This document shows, in pieces, positions 20,926 to 32,569 of a stretch of DNA of 64,000 nt. The DNA is from Odontesthes bonariensis (lineage: Eukaryota; Chordata; Actinopteri; Atheriniformes; Atherinopsidae), in NCBI RefSeq assembly GCF_027942865.1, contig NC_134515.1, positions 3,666,839 to 3,730,838 on the forward strand. The letters are read 5' to 3'. Position 1 is the first letter of the stretch. Each line of letters begins with the position of its first letter. The position numbers were made by a program, and so were the translations under genes. The notes beneath the pieces were generated by a model. The model had not been told where the DNA came from, did not search any database, and worked only from the letters and a program-made list of their open reading frames with translations.

Positions 20926-21289
20926 ATGGCCGCCCTTCCTGAGTCTGGTTCTGCCACACGTTGGTGGTGTTGTCGCATCCCCTCAGGTGGCGTCTTATCA
21001 GACAGGTCATCTCTATCGTCTGGTCAAAGACTGGTGGAGCCGGCAGGCCACTCCCAGAATAGCATATTTCAACCCAGATATATCACACAGAATAAAAGAC
21101 ATGCAGCCGTTCAAGAGTTGAACAGCACGTAGGCTTTAAACATGAAAAACAAGCTGAATTCATCCATCAGCTGTACCTGCTGCGTTCTGCATCATCTTGG
21201 AGCATTTAACCTCCACATAGAGGCCTGATGTTGCTTTGGGGCTGCAGAACAACCACCACTGAAGTGAAAAAAATGACTGAAACAAATCA
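20926..21289. other. Unassigned spacer
   Basis: No recognisable gene. It is shared with unit B at 49066-49423. Confidence 0.45.
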
Positions 21290-21705
21290 TGTAGGTGCCC
21301 AGGTCCTGTGGCTGCAGAACCAGCCCAGATCATCAGCCCTCCACCACCGTGCTTGACAGCTGGTGTGAGGTGTTTGTGCTGATATGTTGTGTTTGGTTTC
21401 CTCCAAACGTGCTGCTGTGCATTATGAGCAAACATCTCCACTTTGGTCGGCTCTATCCAAAGGACATTGTTCCAGAAGTCTTGTGGTTTGTTCAGATGCA
21501 GCTTTGCAAACCTAAGCTGTGCTGCCATGTTCTTTTTAGAGAGAAGAGGCTTTCTCCTGCAGCCCTTCCACACAAGCCATACCTGTTCAGTCTGTTTCTA
21601 ACTGTGCTGTCATGACCTTTAACCTTTAACATGCTAACTGAGGCCTGCAGAGTCTGAGATGCAGCTCTTGGGTTTCTGACCTTGGGGTGACCTTTGACCT
21701 TTAAC
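21290..21705 (-). mobile_element. Tc1-like transposon A2, left part
   Basis: Same transposase middle as 17394-17675 (LLSKKNMAAQLRF, KHGGGGLMIW), on the minus strand, followed by one 75-base unit. The element is split at 21705 by an L2-like LINE; its remainder is at 26096-26520. Confidence 0.8.
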
Positions 21706-21740
21706 GGTGTCGAGATCAACAACAGTGGATCACTGAGTAT

Positions 21741-22880
21741 CAGAATCAGAATCAGAATCAGAATCAGAATCAGAATCAGCTTTATTGGCCAGGTTTGACT
21801 AAACAAACAAGGAATTTGACTCCGGAAACTTCACTCACAAAGTACAACACTCAACAATAACATGAAATGATAAAAATTAGAAATGCAGAACAGTAAGAGT
21901 TGAATTGATTATAAATATGAATAAATAGAAACTATGGGTGGGAATGCTATTCCTGGGTGTTCAACAGAGTGACTGCTTGGGGGAAGAAGCTGTCTTTGTG
22001 TCGTCTGGTTTTGGCAAGCAGTGCCCTGTATCGTCTGCCAGAGGGGAGGAGATTGAACAGTTTGTGACCAGGATGTGAGGGGTCTGCAGAGATTTTTACT
22101 GCCCTTTTCCTGGCCCTGGACCGGTACAGGTCCTGTATGGAAGGGAGGTCAGTTCCAATAATTCTCTCTGCAGCCCTAATTGTCCGTTGCAGTTTGGCCC
22201 TGTCACGTTTGGTGGCTGACCCAAACCAGGCAGTGATGGAGGTGCAGATGACAGACTGGATGATCGCCGAGTAGAAAGTGGTCAGCAGCTCCTTAGGCAG
22301 ATTAAACTTCCTTAGTTGTCTCAGGAAGTATAACCTCTGCTGGGCCTTTTTCTGGATAGTGACAATGTGGGGAGACCATTTTAGGTCCTGTGAGATGGTT
22401 GATCCCAGGAACCTAAAGGAATCCACATTGGGCACTGTTTCGTTCTGAATGGTGAGTGGAGCGAGTTGGGGGGGGCTTCTCCTAAAGTCCATTTTCATCT
22501 CCACAGTCTTCTTGGGGTTAAGCTCCAGATGGTTCTGACTGCACCACTGGACCAGCTGCTCCACCTCCTGTCTGTAGTCAGACTCATCCCCATCCTGGAT
22601 CAGACCAATGACAGTGGTGTCATCCGCAAACTTCAGGAGTTTTACAGGGCTCTTTGAGGTGCAGTCATTTGTGTAGAGGGAGAAGAGCAGTGGGGAGAGG
22701 ACACACCCCTGTGGGGCGCCTGTACTGATAGACCGGGTCTTTGATGAGGTACTCCCCAGTCTGACATGCTGCTGCCTGTCTGACAGGAAGCTGATGATCC
22801 ACTGACAGGTAGAGGCAGGCACTGATAACTGAGTGAGCTTCAGGTGGAGATGGTCAAAGAATGGTCCAGTCCACCTCAAC
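21741..22880 (-). mobile_element. Rex1-like (CR1/L2-group) LINE, 5' truncated
   Basis: On the minus strand the 3' tail is a run of GATTCT hexamers (21736-21780 on the plus strand as AGAATC). The coding part is at 21947-22879. The 5' end is truncated inside the reverse transcriptase. Confidence 0.75.
21947..22879 (-). pseudogene. Rex1-like reverse transcriptase, C-terminal 310 residues
   Basis: An uninterrupted frame covers the reverse transcriptase palm motifs STGAPQGCVLSPLLF (near residue 52) and KFADDTTVIG (near 83), then the thumb region (HLELNPKKTVEM, FRFLGSTIS) and the C-terminal end. These enzymes copy LINE RNA at the nick site. The endonuclease and N-terminal palm are missing, so this is not a working element although the frame is open. 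The copy at 50081-51013 is almost identical. Confidence 0.8.
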
Positions 22881-23517
22881 TGGTGGAATCATACTCCTCA
22901 TACTTGGAGGAGCGGAGTTAATTTGTGACTATTGGAAGTAATCAATCTGATCGAGTGGCTATGACTTGTGGAGTTCCTCTGGGGTCAGTTCTTGGACCCC
23001 TTCTGTTCACTCTATACATGCTGCCTCTGGGTCAAATTCTGAAGAACTCTAAAGTCAACTACCACAGCTATGCAGATGACACACAGATATATCTGGCACT
23101 GTCTCCAGATGACTGCAGTCCTATAGAGTCATTGGTCCTCATTTATCAAGCCGTCGTAGAAAGCATCGTAGATATGAGCGGAGAACTCGTCGTACGCAGA
23201 GGCTCAAGTGAGATTTACAGAACATGCGTACCACACCAATCCCATCGTAAGACCGAGCGGCTGTTGATAAATCCGGCGGGTGAAATCCATCGTAATGATC
23301 CTAACCACGCCTTCTACAAAAGGGCCGCACCTCTAGATTTGCGACATGGATAGACGAAAGGCGGCAAAGAAACGCTGTCAACACTGTTGACAGCTGGGAC
23401 GGCTGTCACCAGCGTTGGCGATGTAAATCGCAGACCGGACGAGTTATGTATTTTCCCCTACTGTGATGGTCAATAAAACGTGATAAACTCCAGATTAAAT
23501 TAAATCTAAAATTTAAG

Positions 23518-23709
23518 ATGTTTTACTTTTTCTCCAATAAGATCAGGAAGAAGTGGTCCGATATGAAATTGGCCACAAAAAAGGTCGCAGCTCTCGGACG
23601 CAGCATGTCACAAACAGGGGGGGGGGGTTCCGATCCAGGTTTGGATTTGAGTGCCTTGGAGGAGAGGGTGGCTGGCCTGATCGGAGCTACGTCTTTTTTC
23701 CTTGAATAA
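23518..23709 (+). pseudogene. Harbinger Myb-like protein fragment
   Basis: 63 residues with KIRKKWSDMKLATKKVAALG and GLDLSALEERVAGLIG, the C-terminal half of the Myb-like partner of Harbinger transposase. The N-terminal half is missing. It is identical in unit B at 51652-51843. Confidence 0.6.
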
Positions 23710-23985
23710 CAGAATGTGCAGGCTGGTGGTAGGGATCTCTGGGTACGGGGTCCTCTGGATGCACATCTGGAAATGGCACTCCATTGTTTTGGGCAATGTA
23801 TGGAGAACCCCGCATGCAATAATAATATTGCATACCTTTTCGGGCGTATATAGAAGGGTTCCCCCGCAGCCGAGAGACAGATCCACCTGCCCTTTAGGAG
23901 CCCTGTACACCTCTCCACAGTGCGCAGTGTTAAAGCGCCTCTCCTGTTCGGTGTGAGGGTGCGCGGTTGAATAATGAGCCATCAT
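23704..23985 (-). pseudogene. HARBI1-like transposase, C-terminal fragment
   Basis: Two minus-strand frames share the pieces HCGEVYRAPKGQVDLSL, GLLKGRWICLS and GTLLYTPEKVCNIIIACGVL, typical of the end of the HARBI1/PIF DDE nuclease. A frameshift divides them. The catalytic N-terminal part is lost. Confidence 0.65.
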
Positions 23986-25168
23986 TCTTCCAATTACGGA
24001 GTTGTACTTGTTTAATTGATTTAATTTGCGTTTATGTTTATATTTATGTTGAAGTCAAATAAAACATGGGCCTTCTTTGAAGTGATAAGTCTGTAATTTT
24101 AACCAAGGGATTTGTTGCGACTCATGAGGTACACACTAGTGACGCTGCTGTTTATGTATGCTATTGCAGTCACCGCAAGTCAAAATGGAAAAGTGCGTAC
24201 ACGCCCTCAGACCTGTCGTGGCGATTTCATCTTTCCTGCGCTCACGATGGATTTGATAAATGCCAACCTTTGCGCAGAAAAGAACGTACACACGACCTAC
24301 GCACGTTTTTCGTCTTACGCAAGTTTGATAAATGAGGGCCATTGTGCGACTGCTTAGAGCAAGTCAAAAAGTGGATGAACCAAAATTTCCTTCAGTTAAA
24401 TCAAGAAAAAACTGAGGTCATTGTGTTTGGCAACAAAGAGAAGAGGTTTGCTGTCAGTAAACATCTTGAGTCACTGTCTCTAGAAACTAAAGACCAAGTC
24501 CGGAACCTCGGCGTGCTGACAGACTCAGACCTGACCTTCAACAATCATATCAAATCAGTCACCAAATCAGCCTTTTATCAACTTAAGAACATATCCAGAA
24601 TTAAGGGTTTCATGTCCCAAACAGATCAGGAGAAGCTGATTCATGCTTTCATCTCCAGCAGACTTGACTACTGTAACGGTCTTCTGACTGGACTCCCCCA
24701 AAAGAGTCTCAAACAGCTGCAGCTCATTCAGAACGCTGCAGCCCGAGTTTTAACCAGAACAAAGAGATCACATCACATCACCCGTTCTCAAGTCTTTACA
24801 TTGGCTCCCGGTCAGATACAGAATAGATTTTAAAGTTCTGGAATGGTTTAGGTCCAGAACACATGAATGACATGCAAGCAGAGTATAAACCCAGCAGAGC
24901 TCTGAGATCTGCTGACTCAGGTCAGATAGTGGAGCCCAGAGTTCAAACTGGACCCGGTGAAGCAGCTTTTAGCTGTTATGCTGCACACAACTGGAACAAA
25001 CTACCAGCAGAACTGAAATCAGCCCCAACTGTAAGCACTTTTAAATCCAGGTTAAAAACATTTCTCTTTCGGTGTGCTTATGGTTGACTTTATATCTTTC
25101 TTTTTCCCCTCTTCTTTGATTGCTTTTAACTGTGTTTTTAATTTTTTCTCTTTAAATTGCTGCTTTAT

Positions 25169-25988
25169 TAGGGTGACCAAACGTCCGTATTTCCCGGGAC
25201 ATGTCCGTATTTCACGTCCTGTCCCGGGCGTCCCGGATTTCTTTTAGAAAGTGAGGAAATGTCCTGGTTTTTAAATGACCTTCTTTGGACCATTAAATTT
25301 ACAGGCACTAGGGCCCTGCCCACGGCTGCGTGTGACGTAATCCCTGACCCGCGTCTGTGCAGGCAGAATGTAGACAGCGTGACTGTCAGTAGGCAAGCAA
25401 CAATCATGCCGAAGCGCAAATGCACGTTTACCAACGATTTACACAAGAGTTTCCCCGCTTTCAGACCGGGTCGAGACAAATGGGAAGCCTTGTGCACAGT
25501 GTGCAAAGCAGGCACATATGTCTCGGTGTCCAATGGAAGTGCAAGAGATCTGAAAAGCCACCTGGACACCGAGAAGCACAAAACAGCTGTCCGAGGCGAG
25601 AGTAGTGCTAGCTCATTTATTTATTTATTTTTCCAATAGCCTACAGAACAGACATTATTTTGTTCATTACTGAGGCTAAGTGAGTTGGCCTATCATGTGT
25701 TATTTGGAGTTGAGAGTTATTGTTAAGTTTTGTTGTTAACTTTTACTGAAAAGCATTTTTAATAAACCAACTGTAAATCTTGTTATTGTAGGACTGGGTA
25801 GGCCTATGTTAAGTGAGCGCATGCCACAGACATAAATAATGATAATATTATAATAATAATATGTAATATAATATAATAATAATATTGTTAAAGCAGCAGC
25901 ATCATCCTCCATATGCATGGGAACAGAGTCGTCCCCCCGTCCGCTCCAAGCTGTCCTGGTTTTCCCAAACGAAAATATGGTCACCCTA
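25169..25988. mobile_element. hAT-like DNA element with zinc-finger frame
   Basis: Ends TAGGGTGACCAAACGTCC and ATATGGTCACCCTA are inverted; GCTTTAT and GTTTTAT flank it. The 93-base MITE at 13965 has the same ends. The coding relic at 25406-25639 has a CxxC and H-x5-H pattern. It lies in the 3' UTR of the L2-like LINE. Confidence 0.7.
25406..25639 (+). pseudogene. BED-like zinc-finger protein fragment of the hAT-like element
   Basis: Begins MPKRKCTFTNDL and has WEALCTVCKAG, then DLKSHLDTEKHK. That is a CxxC...HxxxxxH zinc finger as found at the N-terminus of transposon-encoded proteins that bind element ends. No transposase core follows. The same frame is kept in unit B (53523-53756). Confidence 0.5.
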
Positions 25989-26087
25989 GTTTTATGCTGT
26001 TTTTTTTAAATGCCTTGTCTTTATGTAAAGCACATTGAGTTGCCTGTGGTATGAAATGCGCTATATAAATAAAGATGCCTTGCCTTG

Positions 26088-26312
26088 CCTTTAACATGCT
26101 AACTGAGGCCTGCAGAGTCTGAGATGTAGCTCTTGGGTTTCTGACCTTGGAGTGACCTTTAACCTTTAACATGCTAACTGAGGCCTGCAGAGTATGAGAT
26201 GAAGCTCTTGGGTTTCTGACCTTGGGGTGACCTTTAACCTTTAACATGCTAACTGAGGCCTGCAGAGTCTGAGATGTAGCTCTTGGGTTTCTGACCTTGG
26301 GGTGACCTTGCT
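26088..26312 (-). repeat. 75-base minisatellite (3 units)
   Basis: Units begin at ACATGCTAACTGAGG (26096, 26170 and 26244). Five units are present at the same place in unit B (54205-54574). Confidence 0.85.
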
Positions 26313-26520
26313 GGGACGTCCACTCCTGGGAAGGTTGACAGCTGGAACTGAACAGGCAGGAAGAAACTGATTGAATGCTTTCTAACTTCCTTTAAGTTAG
26401 ATAACATTTAACCAGTTTCTTCCTGCCTGTCACGCTATGATCGTATCTGCTTGACCTGGGTTACCCTGACATAAAAAAAAAAGCCTTATGTAAGTTCTGC
26501 TCTGTATTAGAATTAAGAAT
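26088..26520 (-). mobile_element. Tc1-like transposon A2, right part with minisatellite
   Basis: Three 75-base units (26088-26312), then sequence coding for LPRSGRPSKVTPRS in the minus sense (near 26310-26335) and a hairpin (26345-26440). It completes the element started at 21290. Confidence 0.75.
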
Positions 26521-27222
26521 AGACTGCAGGATATCTTTTTCCAGGGGGTTTGTTGGTTTCAGATTTCACTTTATTTCCGGTGCAGCCTGTGCCGATGATG
26601 GTGCAGCAAAAAGATGTCATTAAGTCAATGAGCATCAGGACAAGAACTGCAAACAACGGTCCAGTTGAATAGTCTAGTTATTAATATTATTATATTATAA
26701 TATTATTATTATTAATCTGTATTTAATCAACACCCAGGATGAGAGCTGTTTGAATTCTCCAAATGCTGAGGAAAGGAGCTCCAGTGTCTCCTTTATTATC
26801 TCCTTTAGCAAAGGATACACCGGCCATTGTTTATGGGAGAAAGGAGATAATTCTGTCCCATAATTCCTTGCGGCCTCAGCTTTCAGAAAGACGATCAAAT
26901 ATTTATTTCCAGTCATTTTTTCATTCATGTCGACAAATTCAACTTCAGTACAGCAGTGCTTGGAGCTAAGAGTGAATGTCAGACTGTTGTTCACCATTTA
27001 AAATGTTTGGAAATGTGATAATTGGCATTAAAAGGACAGAAAATATTTTGGTTTGTTTTTCACAAAACTTTTTGGCAGTCATTTCTGCTTAATAAAAAAA
27101 GTGGGAATGTTCAGCTGTGACAAAGAGGAAGAAACAAATGTTTCCTCATTCCAGGACAAAACACCTGACAGTGGTGCCGGTAATCTGTGAAAAGATTAAA
27201 CGATTGAAACATTTTGAGAAAC
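26521..27222. other. Upstream region of CTL-A
   Basis: Contains an AT-rich TTATAATATTATTATTATTA run at 26692-26711 and no recognised gene. Similarity to the CTL1 promoter region starts near 27118 (CTGTGACAAAGAGGAAGAAA). A minus-strand open frame at 26695-26997 has no recognised domain. Confidence 0.5.
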
Positions 27223-27230
27223 TATATAAA
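27223..27230 (+). promoter_or_regulatory. TATA box of CTL-A
   Basis: TATATAAA, about 80 bases upstream of the exon 1 donor. The upstream 100 bases (from about 27118) are shared with CTL1, so this is a conserved core promoter. Confidence 0.7.
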
Positions 27231-27255
27231 GATCCATCCTCTCAGAGGTTTTGTA

Positions 27256-27311
27256 CATCCTCTCTTCGTTTCAGAGGGTAGACTCGACTCACTGGACTGA
27301 CTGCTGCAAAG
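27256..27311 (+). other. CTL-A 5' UTR exon 1
   Basis: Non-coding first exon ending GCAAAG with a GT donor at 27312. The start is inferred from the TATA box, not seen. Confidence 0.6.
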
Positions 27312-27722
27312 GTAACACTTTACAGTTTCTATTCTTACAGATTTTTAACCACGTTTAATTTTTTATTGATGTAAATCTGAAACTAACAGAAATTGTATGA
27401 ATCGAGTTTCTCAAAACCAGACTAACAACCAGATAAGGTGGTTGGCGTTTGAATCGTTCCAGCATGTATTCACTCAAAAGGGCCTCGGGGGTTTGTTCAT
27501 GCTCTAAAGTTCAGTCTGTGTTCAATATGTCTGATGAAATCCCACAGAGAAAGTTAGAAGCATCAGAATATCTTTAACATTTTCTCACACAGTCCACACC
27601 GTTGAACAGGCTTCATTCCACAACTGGATTCTCCTCCCATGCGTGTGCAGTGGGACAAAGTCAGTGATTGTCTGTGTAACCGTGTAGATGTAACTTAATT
27701 TAATTTCTTTGTCTCTTCTCAG

Positions 27723-30700
27723 ATGGCTTCAGGTTTTAACTTGGTTTTCTTCGGCTTCATCAGCAGCCTCTTGATTGTTCAGTGTGTGAGTATAATTAAC
27801 TCTGTGTCACTTTCATGGCCATGTTAGCTTACCGAGGTAAAGACGGAAGCATTGATGTACATGTGCTCAGAAATGACTGACTTCATTGAAATTAAATGTG
27901 TATTCACAAAGTAATTTATTCAGATGAGTTTTATTTGTGCCACCAGTGAAAGGAATGCTACAGAACTGTAGCGTCCGCTCCATGATAGTATTAGCTTTGA
28001 ATCACAGATCCTGCTCCAACAGATGACGTCAGCTTCATAACTGCAGCTTTTTTAGCCTAAATATGGGAGAGGAATATGATAGTTTTGAAAAGTACAAAGT
28101 CTTTACAGGTTTCAACCTGCTTTTGTGTTCACAGAGATCTGTCCAGAAAGAGGTTGAGCCAGGTTGGTAGTTATAATTTATTTACTGTTGAACAGCTGTT
28201 GGAGGATTTTGTGCAAATTAATGAAAAATAAAAGATTTTTATGACGGTTATGACAGTGAAAAGTGCAGCTTTAATCATGGGTCAAATTCCTGTATTTTGC
28301 ACTTATTATCTTCTGTCTAATACAAAAACTGTGGCAGTTCCTCCTGGCAGTTCCTCTGGCTGTCCTCCTGGATGGACGCAGTTCGGCTCTCGCTGTTTCA
28401 TTTTCATCGGCACAGGAAAGACTTGGATTGATGCAATGGTAAGTAACAGAGCAATATATTATTTCCTTCGAAACAAAGCAGAAAGCAAAATTTCTGCTAA
28501 TTGTAAGTATTTCTCAAATGGTTTTAGAAAAAGTTTAACCTTTAAAAAGGGTCATCTATAGTCCTTTTTTCTGAGTTTTTCTTTGTGCTATTGAAAATGA
28601 TATCAAGTATTTTCTTGGTATCTGTATCATCTTTGAAACCTTATTATTGTGACAAAACAACTACGGTCTTATTTGTAGCTGTGCATTTTCTGTCTGAACA
28701 TTGGGCTTCATGCAAGAACATTTTCGTATTTTATTCTAAATTTCTCTAATTTTTCTCGTACGAAGGTCTCGTACCAGCATGCAACGTCAGATTCAACAAA
28801 TGCTCTTAACTTCAGAAAAAGTGTATAAACGACCTGCGTGAATGATGAATCCCACCTGTGCGTATTAAGGCTGTGCTTCCTCTGTCCTGTACCAGGAAGT
28901 GTTGAGTCATGAAAACGGCATCAAGGTGCAAAAATAACAACTTTAGGGGCTCTGAGACTGAAGTTCTGCTTTCAGAGATCCAAAAAGGAAAATCTGTCAT
29001 TTTCGAAATAAAGAAGAAATGGTTTGATAGGAAAATGGCTTAAAAAAGCTTTATGACTGCAACTAAAGCCGTGCAATCAGTTGTTGCCTCATCATGATGG
29101 CTCTTTGATGGGGCGGTCCATAAGGGGGGTCTTCTGGCACCACAGCTTCTGGTCTGCCTGGGCTGGTTCAGGTAGTAGGAGACCCTCGTTCATGGCAATA
29201 TTGTGCAAATCTGGCATGCCTTCTCGGGGCTGTAGAGCAGTTTGCCCCCCGCTGTATTGAGACACACCCACGTGGCCTTCAGCTCAGTGTGCTTCACAAC
29301 AGCACGGGTGCTTTGATGCGTATATGTGTGCAGTGTATTGCCCCGATTATGTTTGGCAGTCCAGCCACGGCATGAAAGTCCCTCTTAATTTGTACTTGTT
29401 GGACAGCGGTGTATGGGAATATGATGTACCATGGGTGATAAACTGATGAGAGCTTTGATGACCAAGGGGAGTGCACGACTCACAGAGGACTGGGACACCC
29501 CCGATCTGTCTCCAAACTCCCTCTGAAAGGTTCCAGTGGCCAAAAATCCAAGGGTGGTGAGGACCTGGACGTATGGAGGAATTGGGTTTGATCGGCGTGT
29601 TTCTCTCTGGAGTTCTAGCAAGCTGCATATTTGCAGCAGCACAGTCCTTGGCAATCTAAATCACGATGTCAGCCATTCGTCTGTCTCCACATGGGTATCT
29701 ACACGTTCTCGAAACACACGCTCCCCTCCAAGAGCCTGGCGCGCTAATGCATCCAAAAGTAGTAAATCAGCGGCTGGTTACACTTCCCATGTAATGTACA
29801 TATTTATTTATGTTTGCTTCAAAGTAATTAAATGTACAATCCATTAGTAAAGCAAACTTGATTGGAATAACAGCGGACTATTTTACAAAACTCCTACGAC
29901 AGGTCTGGATCACTCGTTATTCTGTTTGTAACCTGAAAGAAAACGTAAAATACGAAAAGATTGGTGAATGCGCAAATTCTCTTAAATCACTCGTACGCAC
30001 GTATTAAGAACAAATCTGTGCGTATGAACGGTTGTTGCATGAGGCCCAATGTGTTCATGTTGCAGTGGAGCTCTGAATGCTCAGCACATATTACACTCTT
30101 CATCTTTTAAATATGTCTACTCAAAGTTCACCACAAAAAATACACTTTTTGACTGAACTCTTCTCACTCTTGTCAGTGACGATGGCATCACGATCTTTAA
30201 ACAGTCTGAGATAAATAATCTTGTTTTCACTGTTAGAGATTGTTAAAAAACACTAACGAATTAAACTAAATTGAACTAAAGAATAAGTGATGGAGTATTA
30301 AAAAACCTTTAACATAACAAGGTTTTTCTCATCATGATCACAAAGTGCTGCCTAAATTAGATTAACTAGCAAGTTATGTCCATGATGTTCCTCTAACTTG
30401 AAGGCACTTCTCCCTAAAATCTCTTTTTCCCCCACCCTGTTTTGATTGTTAGCATTTTTGCATATCTATTGGTGGGAATCTGGCTTCAGTCCACTCTGCT
30501 GATGAGAACATCTTCCTCAGTGAACTGGTTAAGAAAGTGACCGGCGCTCATCACCACGTCTGGGTTGGAGGTTTTGACATAGTTGCAGTAAGTTACACGG
30601 TGCAATTTATCAAATTAAGTTTTTACTGAATGTGTGAGACTATTTTACATGAATAAAATACAATTATTCATTTGTAATGTTTTGTTGACACATAACTCAT

Positions 30701-32053
30701 CAATCACACACTTAATAAATGGTCTTTTATGAGGCAGCAGGTTGCAGCTTTGGTAAATCTGATTTATTATACTGCTGTGTATTTCTCCATACTACACAAT
30801 GTATTTCCTCTTTCAGGACAAAAAGTGGCTGTGGACTGATGGATCAGACTTTAACTACAGGCGCTGGCATACTGGGCTGCCTGACAACCAGGGAGGAATT
30901 GAGCACTGTCTTGAGATCAATTATGGAGGTACAAACAGAGGTTCCACTACACTTTTATGGACAGCATATGGACACTGACAGTGTTCTCACTTTTTATGTC
31001 AACATCACATGAAGTCGCAGTGACAGCAGAATGTTTAAACATCAACACTTCATTTTAACTGATATGTGAACAAACTATTTACAGGAAATAACATGAAACT
31101 AACTCATTCAACCTGCTGTAGGCTACGATGAACCCAGAGCACCATCATGGTTGGCCTGGACTTAAAATGGGTGCTGGCTTGAGCATAGTCAAACAAAGGA
31201 GGCTGCAGCAGAAGCAGGTGTCATTAGGCTTTGTGTTTTTGCCTCAGAAAGACAACTTTACATGTATTCATTTTGCTCCAAAGGCTGATCTCAGTTACCT
31301 GCTCTGTATAAAAAACACGTATTTGAGGGATTGGATCTGAATGAGTCCTAAATCCATCTCAACTGTGTTCACACCTGTTTTTAGAACTGTGAACCTGTGA
31401 TTGGATCATGACGATCACATGTTCGCACCGAGTCTGAGCAGGCCCACAGATGAGCTGCAGGCCAGCAGTCCGTAGCTCTGCAGTGTGCTGTAGCATCCGG
31501 ATAGCAAGTTATATGAAGTACAGTTTCAAGCTCATAGATGATGAGCACATGAGCCTGTAGAACAGCTAATTAATAACACACTCTCACCCCAAACTGGACA
31601 GGAGGTCTACTGCATGTGGTTTAGAGACGTGTTGCTATGAACTACTTAAGTTTCTGGTGCTTGTTCTCATGTTTAAATCTGTTAAAATGACAGACGTCTT
31701 TCCCGTTTTTCCATTTTTCAATGATGGAAAATATTTGCCTAACAAGACACTTGGCACAAATATAAGTATTTGTTTTAAGATGTTTGATTTTTATTGAGAT
31801 ATTTGGAGACATCCCAGCCCGCTTTGTGCTGTAGGGTCACAGTGTCGTGTTTAAGAAGCATTTGAAAATGTTCACAGACAGAGATATTCAACACACTCTT
31901 ATGCACTGGAACAGGAACAAGCTTGTGTAAAAACCTAAATTAATGCATGTTTCTCCATGTTTGTTTTTTCTAAAAAATCTCCAAACAGCAACCTACTGGA
32001 ACGATGCACCATGTCACCATGGAAGATATTTCATTTGTGGAAAGAATCTGTGA
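27723..32053 (+). CDS. Secreted C-type lectin, single domain (CTL-A), seven-exon gene
   Basis: Coding exons are 27723-27785, 28135-28162, 28338-28438, 30453-30587, 30817-30928 and 31989-32053, after a 5' UTR exon ending at 27311. All junctions are GT/AG and in phase, giving 167 residues. The signal peptide (1-21) is identical to that of CTL1. The lectin domain starts at CPPGW; WND is at 150-152 and six canonical cysteines are present. The usual EPN or QPD triad is LPD at 130-132, so calcium-site 2 chemistry is probably altered. Residue 156, just after the WND segment, is His here and Asp in CTL-B. The intron between 28438 and 30453 holds a Harbinger element at 28703-30047. The gene lies tail to tail with the rhamnose-binding lectin gene downstream. 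Family: nattectin, ladderlectin or type II antifreeze-like; the ligand is unknown. Confidence 0.86.
28703..30047. mobile_element. PIF/Harbinger element in CTL-A intron 4
   Basis: Ends GGGCTTCATGCAAGAAC and GTTGTTGCATGAGGCCC are inverted repeats; ATT and AAT lie outside. It holds a Myb-like relic (+, 28910-29000) and a HARBI1-like transposase relic (-, 29654-29294). A longer relative is at 43907-45519. Confidence 0.8.
29294..29654 (-). pseudogene. HARBI1-like transposase fragment, frameshifted
   Basis: Two frames give FLATGTFQREFGDRSGVSQS (helix-turn-helix part) and VAGLPNIIGAIHCTHIRIK (around the first catalytic residue, where Asp has become His: GAIHCTH against GAIDCTH in the 44.7-kb copy). 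Frameshifts near 29440 break it. It is dead. Confidence 0.7.
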
Positions 32054-32233
32054 TGCATCCGGCCATGTCAGCAACAAGGATAATCTCAGGCCTCATCACT
32101 CTTTTCTGTTCTAATCAAACACTTCCAGATTAACACAGAGCAACAGAGCTCTTATGATTATGATTTCTGATTTTTTTCATCATATATTAACTCTGCATTT
32201 ATTAATTCGACTGTAGATTTTATCTGCACGTTC

Positions 32234-32239
32234 AATAAA
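32234..32239 (+). terminator. Polyadenylation signal of CTL-A
   Basis: AATAAA about 180 bases past the CTL-A stop codon, conserved in all three paralogues. Confidence 0.65.
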
Positions 32240-32569
32240 AATCCTCCAAACGCTGTTCTGAATCACTCTGTTCTGTGGTTTCTTGTGTCCTTTCTATGGT
32301 TTTATGTTTTTGGTGCAGCTGGCTGAAGGCTTCTGTGTGAAGATGTGGGCCTACATTAGGGGCTTCTTCTCTGCTCACAGCGTGCACGTTTACATGAAAC
32401 ATGAGGGAAACAAACTATTGTGTTAGTCCAACCAAAGTTGAACAGAATCAAGCTTCTCAGATCTGGACTAACACTCCCAGATGATGCAGTTGTGGATGGA
32501 ACCACTCTGTCAGGCTTGGACTAAAGAGGAGACTCAGATGCAGAGAGTTGGCGGAAGGGCAGACTTTAT

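Larger units (their letters stand above)
23134..24340. mobile_element. PIF/Harbinger element inserted in the L2-like LINE
   Basis: Ends GGTCCTCATTTATCAA and TTGATAAATGAGGGCC are inverted repeats, with ATT on both sides (23131-23133 and 24341-24343). It contains a Myb-like fragment (+) and the end of a HARBI1-like transposase (-). The LINE frame continues directly after it. Confidence 0.85.
21706..26087 (+). mobile_element. L2-like LINE inserted in Tc1 A2, itself broken by three elements
   Basis: Reverse transcriptase pieces at 22925-23133 (GVPLGSVLGPLLF, YADDTQIYL) and 24344-24830 (WMNQNFLQLNQEKTE, SRLDYCNGLL), with the C-terminal end to 25084. The 3' end at 25989-26087 has GTAAAGCACATTGAG and GCTATATAAATAAAG. 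CCTTTAAC flanks both sides (21698-21705 and 26088-26095), and joining the flanks restores the Tc1 minisatellite. Guests are Rex1-like (21741-22880), Harbinger (23134-24340) and hAT-like (25169-25988). Confidence 0.75.

Noticed and set aside
21736-21780. AGAATC hexamer run as an independent microsatellite.
   Set aside because: It lies exactly at the 3' end of the Rex1-like LINE and is best read as its tail.
26695-26997. A 100-residue open frame upstream of CTL-A.
   Set aside because: No known domain, no splice or promoter context, and the same frame in unit B is explained by near-identical DNA.
30719-31012. A single open frame through CTL-A exon 6 as a stand-alone small gene.
   Set aside because: Splice sites at 30817 and 30928 and the phase with neighbouring exons show it is one exon plus intron read-through.
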